NCBI GenBank assembly: GCA_016707115.1 | Contig: JADJIH010000030.1 | Coordinates: forward strand, 62,001-126,000 | DNA length: 64,000 nucleotides | From: Ignavibacteriales bacterium | Lineage (GTDB): Bacteria > Bacteroidota > Ignavibacteria > Ignavibacteriales > Ignavibacteriaceae | Reading direction: 5' to 3' | Part shown: positions 46,655 through 55,180 of the stretch, piece after piece | Position numbering within the stretch: the stretch's first letter is position 1 | Layout of the letters: each line of letters begins with the position of its first letter | The notes under the pieces: model-generated | The model's input: only the letters and a program-made list of their open reading frames with translations | Told to the model about the DNA's origin: nothing | Database searches by the model: none | Program-made: the position numbers and the translations under genes

Positions 46655-46672
46655 AAAATCAAAGTATAGATT

Positions 46673-47260
46673 ATGAATTTTAAAATAAATGATGATGTAT
46701 TTAACGTCTTCCCAAAATTGGAAACTGAAAGATTACTTTTAACAGAGTTTGAAAAAACTGATGCAGAAGAACTATTTAAAATGCGCTCTGATGATAGAGT
46801 TCAAAAATATCTGGATAGAGATCCTCATAGAACTGTTGAAGAATCCAGGATAATGATTGAGGGAATGATTGCATCTTACATCAGTAAAGAGGGTATAAAC
46901 TGGATAATCAGAAAAAAAGATACACGTGATGTAATTGGCTATATCGGATATTGGAGAATGATAAGAAATAATGTACGAGCTGAGATTGGATATGCGATGA
47001 AACCGGAATACTGGGGTAAAGGATATATGCAGGAAGCACTAATCAAAGTAATTGATTTCGGCTTTAATGAATTTTGTCTGCACAGCATCGAAGCTAATGT
47101 TAATCCTGATAATGCAAGTTCTATAAAACTTTTAGAAAAATGTGGATTTAAAAGAGAAGCTTACTTCAATGAGGATTATTTTTATAACGGAAAATTTTTA
47201 GACAGTGCCATATATAGTTTGTTAGAAACAGATTGTGAAAATAAATTTACGCGTCACTGA
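46673..47260 (+). CDS. GNAT acetyltransferase (RimJ/RimL-like)
   Basis: A 195-aa N-acetyltransferase of the GNAT fold, RimJ/RimL branch. It starts LETERLLLTEFEKTDAEELF, and has the acetyl-CoA loop GYAMKPEYWGKGYMQEAL. It ends with NVNPDNASSIKLLEKCGFKRE, the family's typical motif B. Targets are likely amino-terminal or small amines but are not predictable. It follows the STAS-like gene in one unit. A long untranslated stretch separates its stop from the next terminator. Confidence 0.88.
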   Translation: MNFKINDDVFNVFPKLETERLLLTEFEKTDAEELFKMRSDDRVQKYLDRDPHRTVEESRIMIEGMIASYISKEGINWIIRKKDTRDVIGYIGYWRMIRNNVRAEIGYAMKPEYWGKGYMQEALIKVIDFGFNEFCLHSIEANVNPDNASSIKLLEKCGFKREAYFNEDYFYNGKFLDSAIYSLLETDCENKFTRH

Positions 47261-47427
47261 TGTCGTCCTGAGTCTAAGAATGATATTTTCTGAATTGAGA
47301 ATTTCAAATAGAAAATTTACCAAATTGTTAAGATGTAAAAGGAATTAATTGGAATGCTTATTGACTATATAACATCGCACTGAATTTCGTGTTAAATTTA
47401 ACTGGCGGGTACTGTTGTTAGATATGC

Positions 47428-47460
47428 AGGAAGACTTCATCTGGAAGTCTTCCTTTTTTT
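47428..47460 (+). terminator. Strong intrinsic terminator
   Basis: An 11-bp perfect stem, AGGAAGACTTC (47428-47438) with GAAGTCTTCCT (47444-47454), five-base loop, followed by a run of T. It lies 168 bases after the nearest upstream stop. Confidence 0.9.
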
Positions 47461-47512
47461 TAAAAAAAACTTTACGACACACAACCCTTAAACTCATTTA
47501 AGTATCTATCCA

Positions 47513-47542
47513 TTGATTAAAATTTTTAATTGCGCTAATTTG
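47513..47542 (+). promoter_or_regulatory. Bacteroidota-type promoter for DUF3795 gene
   Basis: TTG (47513-47515), 20 bases starting ATTAAAAT, then TAATTTG (47536-47542). The ATG follows at 47584. Confidence 0.5.
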
Positions 47543-47583
47543 CTAGTGTTATTTTAATTAGAATTATTTTACTTGTTACATTA

Positions 47584-48006
47584 ATGGGTACAAATAAACT
47601 TTCCATAAAAAACTCAAACTCAATTCTGCTTATTGCTCCTTGCGGAATGAACTGCATTTTATGTTATGCTTACCAAAGAAATAAAAATCATTGTCCTGGA
47701 TGCAGAGTAGAATCTAATAATAAAAATATATCCTGTATAAATTGCAGAATAAAAAATTGTAAAAATTTTAATGACACCAGTAAAAGTTTTTGTTACGATT
47801 GTGAAAGTTTCCTTTGTAAGCTATTAAAGCATTTAGATAAACGATACCGTACAAAGTACAATATGAGTATGATTGATAATCTTGTGTCTATCAAAAAGGA
47901 TGGAATAAAAAAGTTCATTCTTAATGAAAATAAAAGATGGGCTTGTAAAATTTGTGGTGAAAGTATTTGTGTGCATAAAGGTAGCTGCCTTAATTGTAGC
48001 AACTAA
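47584..48006 (+). CDS. DUF3795 cysteine-rich protein
   Basis: A 140-aa small protein with many cysteines in the DUF3795 pattern: IAPCGMNCILCYAYQRN, then HCPGCRVE, CINCRIKNC, and CYDCESFLC. A zinc- or cluster-binding ribbon is likely. The C-terminus repeats a CKICGESICVHKGSC motif. Function of the family is unknown. It is followed 61 bases later by a methyltransferase and may be in one unit with it. Confidence 0.85.
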   Translation: MGTNKLSIKNSNSILLIAPCGMNCILCYAYQRNKNHCPGCRVESNNKNISCINCRIKNCKNFNDTSKSFCYDCESFLCKLLKHLDKRYRTKYNMSMIDNLVSIKKDGIKKFILNENKRWACKICGESICVHKGSCLNCSN

Positions 48007-48067
48007 ACGTTCAATTTTTCTATGTAGAAAGTTGAATTATAAATATTGAAATAGCTTAGAGGATATT

Positions 48068-48622
48068 ATGAATGAACAAAAAACAAAAGTATGTCCCGTT
48101 GAACTTTCAGGTTCTCTGGATAATAAATTAAGAAGATGGTTGCAGAATCCAAGTAAATTATTAGCGCCATATTTAAAGCCCGGGATGAAGGTGCTTGATA
48201 TGGGATGTGGTCCGGGATTCTTTACAATTGAAATTGCAAAAATGATTGGCAGTGATGGAAAAGTATTTTCTGTCGATTTACAAGAAGGTATGCTGAATCA
48301 AATTAAAAAGAAGATTAAAGGATCGGAATTAGAAAAAAAGATTCATCTAATAAAAAGTGACGGAGACAATTTTGTCGTACCAGAGAAAGTAGATTTTATT
48401 TTAGCATTTTATATGATTCACGAAGTGCCCGATAAAGAGAATCTATTTAAACTGCTTAAGAATATACTTAATGAAAATGGACGTTTTCTTATTGTTGAGC
48501 CAAAACTTTTTCACGTTTCAAAAAAAGAATTTGAACTAACTTTGCAGAAAGCAGAACAGGCGGGATTTAAAATTACAAATGGCCCTAAATTGCCATTTAG
48601 TCATTCAGCAATTTTAAATTAA
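48068..48622 (+). CDS. Class I SAM-dependent methyltransferase
   Basis: A 184-aa methyltransferase. Motif I KVLDMGCGPGFFTIEIAK is at residues about 41-58, then the acidic loop VFSVDLQ, FILAFYMIHEVPDK (motif IV region) and NGRFLIVEPK. It resembles small UbiE/Methyltransf_11/31 enzymes. It begins CPVELSGSLDNKLRRWLQNPS, seen in a group of short Bacteroidota and archaeal members of unknown substrate. SD AGAGGA lies upstream. Confidence 0.85.
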   Translation: MNEQKTKVCPVELSGSLDNKLRRWLQNPSKLLAPYLKPGMKVLDMGCGPGFFTIEIAKMIGSDGKVFSVDLQEGMLNQIKKKIKGSELEKKIHLIKSDGDNFVVPEKVDFILAFYMIHEVPDKENLFKLLKNILNENGRFLIVEPKLFHVSKKEFELTLQKAEQAGFKITNGPKLPFSHSAILN

Positions 48623-48629
48623 TCTCATA

Positions 48630-48670
48630 CTAACCCTCTTCTTACAAAGGAGAGAGAAAGAAGGGGTTAG
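48630..48670. repeat. REP-like inverted repeat, copy 3 (degenerate)
   Basis: Outer arms CTAACCC/GGGTTAG (48630-48636 with 48664-48670) around a degenerate inner TCTTCTT and AAGGAGAG. It resembles the elements at 16929 and 31293 and also lies just after a gene. Confidence 0.6.
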
Positions 48671-48756
48671 GTTGTTTGACTTAAACTGGTTAAAAATGGT
48701 TAAGTAATAATAAAATTCTTTTTTAATTTAAATTTAATAAATCAAAAATATAGAAT

Positions 48757-49680
48757 ATGATCAGAATTTTTGTGTGTATTATTTTTATTTCTATTCAATG
48801 CTATTGCCAATTCACTCAGTATAGTGATTATGATTGGACTAAAACGGAAATTAATTATAGCAAAGAAAAGAAAACTGAATTGCTAAGTAGGGTCAAGTTA
48901 GAAGAAAATTTTGATATATCTTACTTAAAAGATACTCGTAGAAATTGTGTTACAGAAGAAGCATATAGTGAATTTCTGATTGAAGAATTAAAAAATTATC
49001 ACATTTTAGATATAAATGGTGACTCAATTTTAGATGTTGTTTATGAGGGTCCGCATAATCCCAGTGAAGGTGATAATGTAGCTTTTTTTATAAATGATTC
49101 AGATAGTCTCGAGTTAGCATTATTTATTTATGGTAATATTGAAAGCATTATTTCTGAAAACAATTGTATAAAGAAAATAAATTTTATCATACTACCTTGT
49201 TGTGCAAATTATATAACATTTAGAGATTATTACACAATTAAGAGCCACCCTGAACAATTGGTAAACTTTGACAGTCTCATCGTGAATACTCCCATAAAGT
49301 TTATATCAAAAAAAATGATTGCTGTACTCGATTCTTCAGAAGCTTTGAATTATTGTCATCGACCTGATCGCGTCGTCAATAACATTTCTGGCATAACTAA
49401 TAAACAATGTTATGTTACTTTTGCACCTGAAAGAGTAAAAAACAAACTTCCTCCTGAAAGTAGTTCAGTATATGATTTTGGATATATAGCTGAAGGGAAC
49501 AATCAGATAGCCAAACTTAATGATAGTGTTGAAATTACTGTTTTAGCTGATATGAAAAATAAAAAGTACTTTTTTATTAAAACTAAAAATCTACATACTT
49601 CACAAAGCATTTTCGGTAAAGATGATGTAATCTTTTATGGCTGGGTTGAATCGAAATACATTAAACTCAAAAAGTATTGA
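48757..49680 (+). CDS. Hypothetical exported protein
   Basis: A 307-aa exported protein, signal peptide to about YCQ (residue 20). I do not recognise a family. It contains HILDINGDSILDVVYEG (residues about 84-100), like the calcium-binding loop of FG-GAP/dockerin-type proteins, and six or so cysteines. The C-terminal 80 residues (KLNDSVEITVLADMKNKKYFFIKTK, ending GWVESKYIKLKKY) look like an SH3-type domain. No T9SS domain. It is followed by repeat array B. Confidence 0.7.
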   Translation: MIRIFVCIIFISIQCYCQFTQYSDYDWTKTEINYSKEKKTELLSRVKLEENFDISYLKDTRRNCVTEEAYSEFLIEELKNYHILDINGDSILDVVYEGPHNPSEGDNVAFFINDSDSLELALFIYGNIESIISENNCIKKINFIILPCCANYITFRDYYTIKSHPEQLVNFDSLIVNTPIKFISKKMIAVLDSSEALNYCHRPDRVVNNISGITNKQCYVTFAPERVKNKLPPESSSVYDFGYIAEGNNQIAKLNDSVEITVLADMKNKKYFFIKTKNLHTSQSIFGKDDVIFYGWVESKYIKLKKY

Positions 49681-49728
49681 ATAAGTTTTCCCTTTACCGC
49701 TAACAACAATAAGCTTTTAGTAGTGTTG

Positions 49729-49827
49729 CAATTGCTCAAGATGCAATGGCTAAGACTCATCGTGCAATTGGATAATCTCATTGTGCAATTGCTCATAGTC
49801 ATTATGCAACAACAAATAATCACTTGG
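49729..49827 (+). repeat. Array B: four units of 21 bp, degenerate
   Basis: Units start with CAAxxxx at 49744, 49765, 49786 and 49807 (exactly 21 bases apart), with an extra half-unit at 49729. Typical form: CAATTGC, TCATAGT, CATTGTG. Same period and same CAA start as array A at 30152 but with different text. It lies between a hypothetical exported protein and a DUF4153-like gene. Confidence 0.7.
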
Positions 49828-49940
49828 ATACTAGCATCTGACTAATTGACTAATAAAATCTGGTCAAACATTTTTGCAGCGATCAACATTCTAAAAGCAT
49901 TTATATTGCAAATAAAATATTAGATTAAAAGTACAGTAAT

Positions 49941-51185
49941 ATGATTGAACAAATAAAATCCAACTTAGACAATCCAAACCAACTCGAAAAATTGTATCGT
50001 GAGAACAAAACTGTTTTTAAAAAAGAGTTTAATACTTTGTATCCCGATATAAAAGAAAACACAACTGCTCAAATCTGGAATGAAAGACTAAACTTTGAAA
50101 GTGATGAAATTTCCTGGGGAACAAAAAACGAATTGGTATTTGTAATCATTGCTTCTTTCATTGCAGGCTTTATCGCAAAGCTTCCACAGTTTTTTGGTTT
50201 TACAGAGGAATTCTTTTATCAAAGAAATTTTGCATTTATAGTTTTTCCATTGTTGGCAGCATACTTTGCGTGGAAACAAAATGTATCAACTAAGAAAATT
50301 ACTGTTGCCTCAATTGCAATTTTAGTTTCAGTATTGTATATAAACTTTCTGCCCAACAATAATCAAAGCGATACTTTGATACTGGCTTGTTTGCATCTGC
50401 CATTGTTTTTATGGGCTGTACTTGGGTTTACATATTTGGGTAAAGATATTAAAAACAATCAGCAACGATTGGATTTTCTTAGATATAATGGTGACCTGGT
50501 TGTGATGACTGCAATTATACTTCTTGCCGGCGGTCTGTTTACGATTCTAACAATAAATCTTTTCAGCCTAATAGATATTCATATAGAAGAATTTTATTTC
50601 AAAAACATCGGCATCTTGGGTTTAGCTGCTGCACCAATTGTTGGAACTTTTCTTGTTCAGACAAATCCGCAATTGGTTAATAAAGTATCGCCCGTAATTG
50701 CAAAAATTTTTACTCCTTTAGTTCTGGTTACACTTGTTGTTTACCTGATTGCAGTAATCTATACAGGCAAGGATCCTTACAATGATAGGGAATTTCTTTT
50801 GATTTTTAATATGCTTCTTATTGGAGTGATGGCAATAATATTTTTCTCAATTGCTGAAAACTCAAAAACATCTGGCAGCAAAATTATAACGGTAATGCTG
50901 TTCGCACTTTCCATCGTAACAATAACTGTAAACGGAATAGCACTCTCGGCAATTATTTTTAGAATTTCGGAATGGGGAATTACACCAAATAGACTTGCGG
51001 TTTTAGGCAGTAATATTCTTATCCTATTAAATCTGTTTCTTATGTCTTACAGGTTATTCAAAACAGTAAAAGATGTTAATGAGATTGAGCAGGTTGGTAA
51101 TAGCATTGCTTTCTTTTTACCGGTCTACAGTTTATGGACGATGATAGTAACCTTTGTATTGCCATTACTTTTTAACTTTAAATGA
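49941..51185 (+). CDS. DUF4153-like polytopic membrane protein
   Basis: A 414-aa protein. After about 65 cytoplasmic residues come about ten membrane segments (LVFVIIASFIAGFIAKL onward). The order and text, including LPLFLWAVLGFTYLG, resemble the DUF4153 family. No catalytic motif. A likely inner-membrane protein of unknown function. It has a promoter-poor leader and follows array B by about 110 bases. Confidence 0.72.
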   Translation: MIEQIKSNLDNPNQLEKLYRENKTVFKKEFNTLYPDIKENTTAQIWNERLNFESDEISWGTKNELVFVIIASFIAGFIAKLPQFFGFTEEFFYQRNFAFIVFPLLAAYFAWKQNVSTKKITVASIAILVSVLYINFLPNNNQSDTLILACLHLPLFLWAVLGFTYLGKDIKNNQQRLDFLRYNGDLVVMTAIILLAGGLFTILTINLFSLIDIHIEEFYFKNIGILGLAAAPIVGTFLVQTNPQLVNKVSPVIAKIFTPLVLVTLVVYLIAVIYTGKDPYNDREFLLIFNMLLIGVMAIIFFSIAENSKTSGSKIITVMLFALSIVTITVNGIALSAIIFRISEWGITPNRLAVLGSNILILLNLFLMSYRLFKTVKDVNEIEQVGNSIAFFLPVYSLWTMIVTFVLPLLFNFK

Positions 51186-51194
51186 TTTAAAAGT

Positions 51195-51227
51195 AAAAAG
51201 TGGTCTTAAATAAACACACCACTTTTT
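51195..51227 (+). terminator. Terminator of the DUF4153-like gene
   Basis: AAAAAGTGGT (51195-51204) pairs with ACCACTTTTT (51218-51227), 13-base loop, ten bases after the stop. Confidence 0.75.
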
Positions 51228-51364
51228 GTTTCCTGCTTATGCGTCGGGATGAATACAAAAGGATTTTGTTGATTTGAAATAATTTTATTCATCTTAGTTT
51301 TTAACCATTCATCACAAAAACATCACATCTGCAAATATTTTAAGCTCAAAACTATTTCCGTTTG

Positions 51365-51395
51365 TTGATTAAAATTATTATTCAATTTAACTTTG
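51365..51395 (+). promoter_or_regulatory. Bacteroidota-type promoter for DUF4395 gene
   Basis: TTG (51365-51367), 20 bases starting ATTAAAAT, then a perfect TAACTTTG -7 element (51388-51395). The ATG is at 51449. Best match to consensus in the window. Confidence 0.6.
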
Positions 51396-51448
51396 AACAT
51401 TACCCCAAACTATTTATTAACTAATCAAAAACTATTATAAGGATTACA

Positions 51449-52117
51449 ATGAGCAGTATTTTCAAATTTGGTGAAGTTGTTTCCGGTTACAATATCCGTG
51501 TATTAAATGAACGTGAAATAAGAGCGGGCGCCGGGTTGTTATTTGTATTTATGTTTATTGCAATACTTTCGGCTATTATGCAGGGAAGTTTTACACTTCT
51601 TAAATATGCTGTGATGATATTTCTTGCAGATATGCTGATACGAGTTTTAGTTAATCCAAAATATTCGCCTGTTTTAATTTTAGGAAGGTTCTTTGTCAGA
51701 AACCAGGTGCCGGAATATGTTGGTGCAGTGCAGAAAAAATTTGCCTGGTTTATTGGTATAGGTCTTGGGTTAACGATGTTCATCCTCATAAATATTATGA
51801 ATACATTTAGTTTTATTACCGGACTTATCTGTTTAATATGCCTTATCTTTTTATTCTTTGAATCTGCTTTTGGAATTTGTTTGGGTTGTAAATTTTATTC
51901 CTGGATATATAAAGAAAAAGCTCAATACTGTCCGGGTGAAGTGTGCGAAATTAAAGACAGGCACGAAATACAAAAAACAAATTTGCCTCAGTGGGTAATA
52001 GTTATAGCATTTATTGCATACATAATTAGCATCGTCTATTTATTTAATGATAATTTCAAAGTACCTCCGCGTGAGTTGTTTTCCGGAAAGAGTTTAGAAG
52101 AGATGCAGCAGGAATAA
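51449..52117 (+). CDS. DUF4395 membrane protein
   Basis: A 222-aa inner-membrane protein of the DUF4395 family with about five membrane helices. Hallmarks: FKFGEVVSGYNIRVLNEREI, then FLADMLIRVLVNPKYSPV and ESAFGICLGCKFYSWIYKEK. Family members are of unknown function, and in some genomes lie beside thioredoxin-like proteins; none is beside it here. It ends at a bidirectional terminator and is convergent with the DUF1579 gene. Confidence 0.85.
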   Translation: MSSIFKFGEVVSGYNIRVLNEREIRAGAGLLFVFMFIAILSAIMQGSFTLLKYAVMIFLADMLIRVLVNPKYSPVLILGRFFVRNQVPEYVGAVQKKFAWFIGIGLGLTMFILINIMNTFSFITGLICLICLIFLFFESAFGICLGCKFYSWIYKEKAQYCPGEVCEIKDRHEIQKTNLPQWVIVIAFIAYIISIVYLFNDNFKVPPRELFSGKSLEEMQQE

Positions 52118-52122
52118 TAAAA

Positions 52123-52155
52123 AAAAATCCTCTCTTATTTTGAGAGAGGATTTTT
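52123..52155. terminator. Bidirectional terminator
   Basis: A 13-bp perfect stem (52123-52135 with 52143-52155), seven-base loop, A tract on one side and T tract on the other, between two convergent genes. Confidence 0.9.
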
Positions 52156-52174
52156 CATTATTCAAATTGAGTAA

Positions 52175-52750
52175 TTAAGATTTTCTTTTATATTTAATTT
52201 CCATTGATTTAGTTTCACCAGCACCATAATTAACATACATTTCGAAAATTGAATTATCTTTATCAATAATTTTTAGCACCTGTCTAACATCAACTTTGCT
52301 TCCATTAGGTATAACCATTTTACCATTGTAGGTAACCGTATTAGTTGACTTATCGTATTTTCCCTCAAGCACCATCATTCCTGTGCCCATATTATCAATC
52401 CAAACATTCTGAAAAACTTTAAGTGCATTATCAAAACCAGTAATATCCATTCCGTTAAACGGCATTCCCATCATCATACCAGAAAATTTCCCAACAATGT
52501 ATCTTCCATCCATAACTGATTCATATTTAGTGGCGCCCTTCATTGTTTGCGGTGGTTGGGATGGATCCATCCACATAGTTATATCGCCTTCCCATTCTCC
52601 AACCATATCAGTTAGCATTTTATGTTCGGGTCCGGGAGCCATATAGGTTTGCCATTCCTTCATCATTGCTTCCTGGTTGGCATCCTGAGCAAAAGAAAAA
52701 ATGGAACATAAAAGAACGAGAGCTAAAGAGAACTTACTAAGGAATTTCAT
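52175..52750 (-). CDS. DUF1579 exported protein
   Basis: A 191-aa exported protein of the DUF1579 family. Signal peptide to about SFAQ (residue 22). Hallmarks: APGPEHKMLTDMVGEWEGDITMW, then GRYIVGKFSGMMMGMPFNGM and DNMGTGMMVLEGKYD. The fold is lipocalin-like. Role unknown. It has SD AGGAGG upstream and its own transcription unit. Confidence 0.88.
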   Translation of the reverse strand: MKFLSKFSLALVLLCSIFSFAQDANQEAMMKEWQTYMAPGPEHKMLTDMVGEWEGDITMWMDPSQPPQTMKGATKYESVMDGRYIVGKFSGMMMGMPFNGMDITGFDNALKVFQNVWIDNMGTGMMVLEGKYDKSTNTVTYNGKMVIPNGSKVDVRQVLKIIDKDNSIFEMYVNYGAGETKSMEIKYKRKS

Positions 52751-52926
52751 GCTGCCTCCTAATGAAATGAATTGATTTATGTTAGTAGTTACGAAAAAGA
52801 AAAAGGATTTTACTAGTTATTCTATGGCAACTTAGTTTCTATAATTTCAATTGTCAATAGTTAATAATTATTTAATATCTGACAGGACATATCAACTTAA
52901 ATAAATATTTCATAAGAGTTGATTGA

Positions 52927-52957
52927 TTGACTTACAAAAATCATTAACCTAATTTTA
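52927..52957 (+). promoter_or_regulatory. Bacteroidota-type promoter for 52996 gene
   Basis: TTG (52927-52929), 20 bases starting ACTTACAA, then TAATTTTA (52950-52957). The gene starts 38 bases later after a GGGAG SD. Confidence 0.5.
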
Positions 52958-52995
52958 AACCACATTTATTAACTTATTTTATTTCACAGGGAGCT

Positions 52996-54252
52996 ATGAA
53001 AATTAAAAAGTTTTTTTTGTTTTTAATTCTTCATTCTTCTTTCTTAACTGTTAATTGTTTCAGCCAGCAATATGGCTGGGTGCCACTTGATCCACCTGAA
53101 AATGTTAGAAGTATAAAACGTATTTATCTTGAAGGTAATAAAGCGTGGTTAGTTGCAGATTCAAGTATTTTTTATAGTCCGAATTACCCAGCAGTACAAT
53201 TCGCTCGAATTTACTCTACACCAGCAAATTGGAGTAATCCTAATCTAAATGACATAGTATTCAGAAATGAAAATGGAAAAAGATATGGTTGGGCTGCAGG
53301 TGGTGTATCTTTTGGCGCAAGATCAGTTGATGATTCAGCACTTGTTTGGACTGATATGTATTTAAGTGGTGATCAAACTTACGGATGTATTTCGTTTCCT
53401 AATAGACAGATAGGTTTTGGATGTGGTACAGATAAATATCTTCACAAAACAATAAACGGAGGAATTGATTGGTTTGATACTGGTGTTAAATTAGGTGTGT
53501 CATCCGTTGATGGCTTAATTTTTTTAGATACGCTAATCGGCTATTCCGCTGGTGCTTCTCCTTCTTTTAAAAAAACAACAGATGGTGGGTTAACCTGGTT
53601 TAATGTTGGAAATATTACTGGTAATATGATTGATATTTACTTTCTTGATGAATCTCATGGTTGGGCAGTTGGTGCTTCTGATATTATTATATATAGAAAT
53701 GCGACATGGTCTAGGGTTGAAAATACTCCTATGGGTACTGCAGATTATTCAATTTTCTTTGTTGATCAAAATAATGGGTGGCGAGTTGGTCCCTGGGGAA
53801 AAATATTTAATTCCAGTGATGGTGGATTTACCTGGAATGAAGAGACAAGTGGCACAACTAAAACATTACACGATGTATTCTTTACTTCACCAACAAATGG
53901 ATTTGCTGTTGGTTTTGATAGCACAATTTTACATTACACTCAATTAACAGATGTGAAAGAACAACCTACATACCCAACAGCATTTAAGTTAGAACAAAAC
54001 TATCCAAATCCGTTTAATCCTTCTACCAGTATCCAGTATGCAATAGGCAGTAGACAATTTGTGCAACTTAAAGTTTATGATATTCTTGGAAATGAAATTG
54101 CAACTTTAGTTGACGAAGAAAAAGAACCAGGCATTTGCGAAACTGAATTCAATCCAGCATCGAGCATCAAGAATCCAGCATCCGGGATTTATTTCTATCA
54201 GCTAAGAGCAGGTGATTACGTCCAAACAAAAAAAATGATTTTTATGAAATAA
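52996..54252 (+). CDS. T9SS-secreted YCF48-like beta-propeller protein
   Basis: A 418-aa exported protein, signal peptide to about CFSQ (residue 23). Residues about 25-320 have beta-propeller repeats of the BNR/YCF48 type, with recurrent TxDGGxTW-like (TTDGGLTWFNVG, SSDGGFTWNEET) and GWAVG phrases. The T9SS sorting domain follows directly (QNYPNPFNPSTS, YDILGNEI, ending KKMIFMK). It has no long stalk. The short PASSIKNPASGI segment near the end looks like a local duplication. Likely a surface protein; ligand unknown. Confidence 0.85.
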   Translation: MKIKKFFLFLILHSSFLTVNCFSQQYGWVPLDPPENVRSIKRIYLEGNKAWLVADSSIFYSPNYPAVQFARIYSTPANWSNPNLNDIVFRNENGKRYGWAAGGVSFGARSVDDSALVWTDMYLSGDQTYGCISFPNRQIGFGCGTDKYLHKTINGGIDWFDTGVKLGVSSVDGLIFLDTLIGYSAGASPSFKKTTDGGLTWFNVGNITGNMIDIYFLDESHGWAVGASDIIIYRNATWSRVENTPMGTADYSIFFVDQNNGWRVGPWGKIFNSSDGGFTWNEETSGTTKTLHDVFFTSPTNGFAVGFDSTILHYTQLTDVKEQPTYPTAFKLEQNYPNPFNPSTSIQYAIGSRQFVQLKVYDILGNEIATLVDEEKEPGICETEFNPASSIKNPASGIYFYQLRAGDYVQTKKMIFMK

Positions 54253-54301
54253 GAAGATGACAGCCTGATTCTATACAGTTAACCTCAGCTATCAAACTAT
54301 T

Positions 54302-55180
54302 TTATATTATTTGTGCTTTAGCTGCTTCAAGATAATCTACTTTATAAGCTTCAATAAATTCATCCACACCTTCGGGCGATAAAAAATTTAATAATTCTAT
54401 TATAGAATTATCAACGCGGTAATTTTCATCCCATATAATGCCGGCAGATTCAAATTTGCTAACTGCATAATCTGCAAGATGCAAAATTGCTGTAAGAAAA
54501 TTATTTTCTTTAGAGTTGCCGGGTCGATGATGATATTGTAATGCATCAGAAAGAACGGAAGGCAGTTGCCATTTATCGGTAAGAAACTCACCAATTTCCT
54601 GGTGAGATAATCCCAAAACTTTATACTCGGATTCTAAAAATGTAGTTTTATTCTGTGCAGAGTAACCTGCAATTTGAAGAAATTCATTGGATAGATACTC
54701 ATGGATAATTAGTATTCCCATATCATGCAGCATACCTGCAGTAAAACCATCACCCTCAAAGTTAAACCCTAGATCCTTTGCCATTCTTTGAGTAAGTATT
54801 CCAACAATCATAGAATGATTTAAAAATTTATCGGGATTAAAATATTTATCCGATTTCATTTTCATGGTTGCAGCCATCCGGATTGAGGTAACTATTGATT
54901 TTATCTCCCGCATTCCAAGCATTATAACAGCCGTACTTATGTTAGTAACGTTTCTCCTTAATCCGTAAAGAGGGGAATTTGCAACTGAAAGAACCTTCAA
55001 CGTTAATGATGGATCCTTTTCAATTAATGTTGTTACCTTTTTTGCAGATATAGTTTGGGAATTAAATAATTGTGAAATTTCCTGAAGTACTCTAGGTATT
55101 GGAGGAAGAGTAGTAACGGTTTGCAGTTGCTTTAAAATATCTTCTGCTTTGTATAAACTATTAGTTTGTTGATCATCCAT
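54302..55180 (-). CDS. HDOD domain protein
   Basis: A 292-aa cytoplasmic protein of the HDOD family, thought to act in signal transduction with cyclic dinucleotides or other partners. The domain runs over residues about 25-225: LPPIPRVLQEISQLFN, then KVLSVANSPLYGLRRNVTNISTAV, and AGMLHDMGILII with the HD pair. The frame opens at GTG 55195, but the ATG at 55180 is the more likely start (GGA ten bases upstream). No receiver domain is fused. It is convergent with the YCF48-like gene. Confidence 0.88.
   Translation of the reverse strand: MDDQQTNSLYKAEDILKQLQTVTTLPPIPRVLQEISQLFNSQTISAKKVTTLIEKDPSLTLKVLSVANSPLYGLRRNVTNISTAVIMLGMREIKSIVTSIRMAATMKMKSDKYFNPDKFLNHSMIVGILTQRMAKDLGFNFEGDGFTAGMLHDMGILIIHEYLSNEFLQIAGYSAQNKTTFLESEYKVLGLSHQEIGEFLTDKWQLPSVLSDALQYHHRPGNSKENNFLTAILHLADYAVSKFESAGIIWDENYRVDNSIIELLNFLSPEGVDEFIEAYKVDYLEAAKAQII

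Larger units (their letters stand above)
47261..47583. other. Long intergenic region with strong terminator
   Basis: The 323 bases hold about 165 bases of non-coding DNA after the GNAT gene, then a very strong terminator (47428-47460), then a promoter-like site (47513-47542) for the DUF3795 gene. TTGACT at about 47362 followed by TGAATTTCG could start a short transcript that ends at the same terminator, so a small RNA is possible but unproven. Confidence 0.5.

Noticed and set aside
49635..49823. Minus-strand 62-codon Cys-rich ORF
   Set aside because: It overlaps the end of the hypothetical gene and array B. Its repeats reflect the 21-base period, and no RBS is visible.
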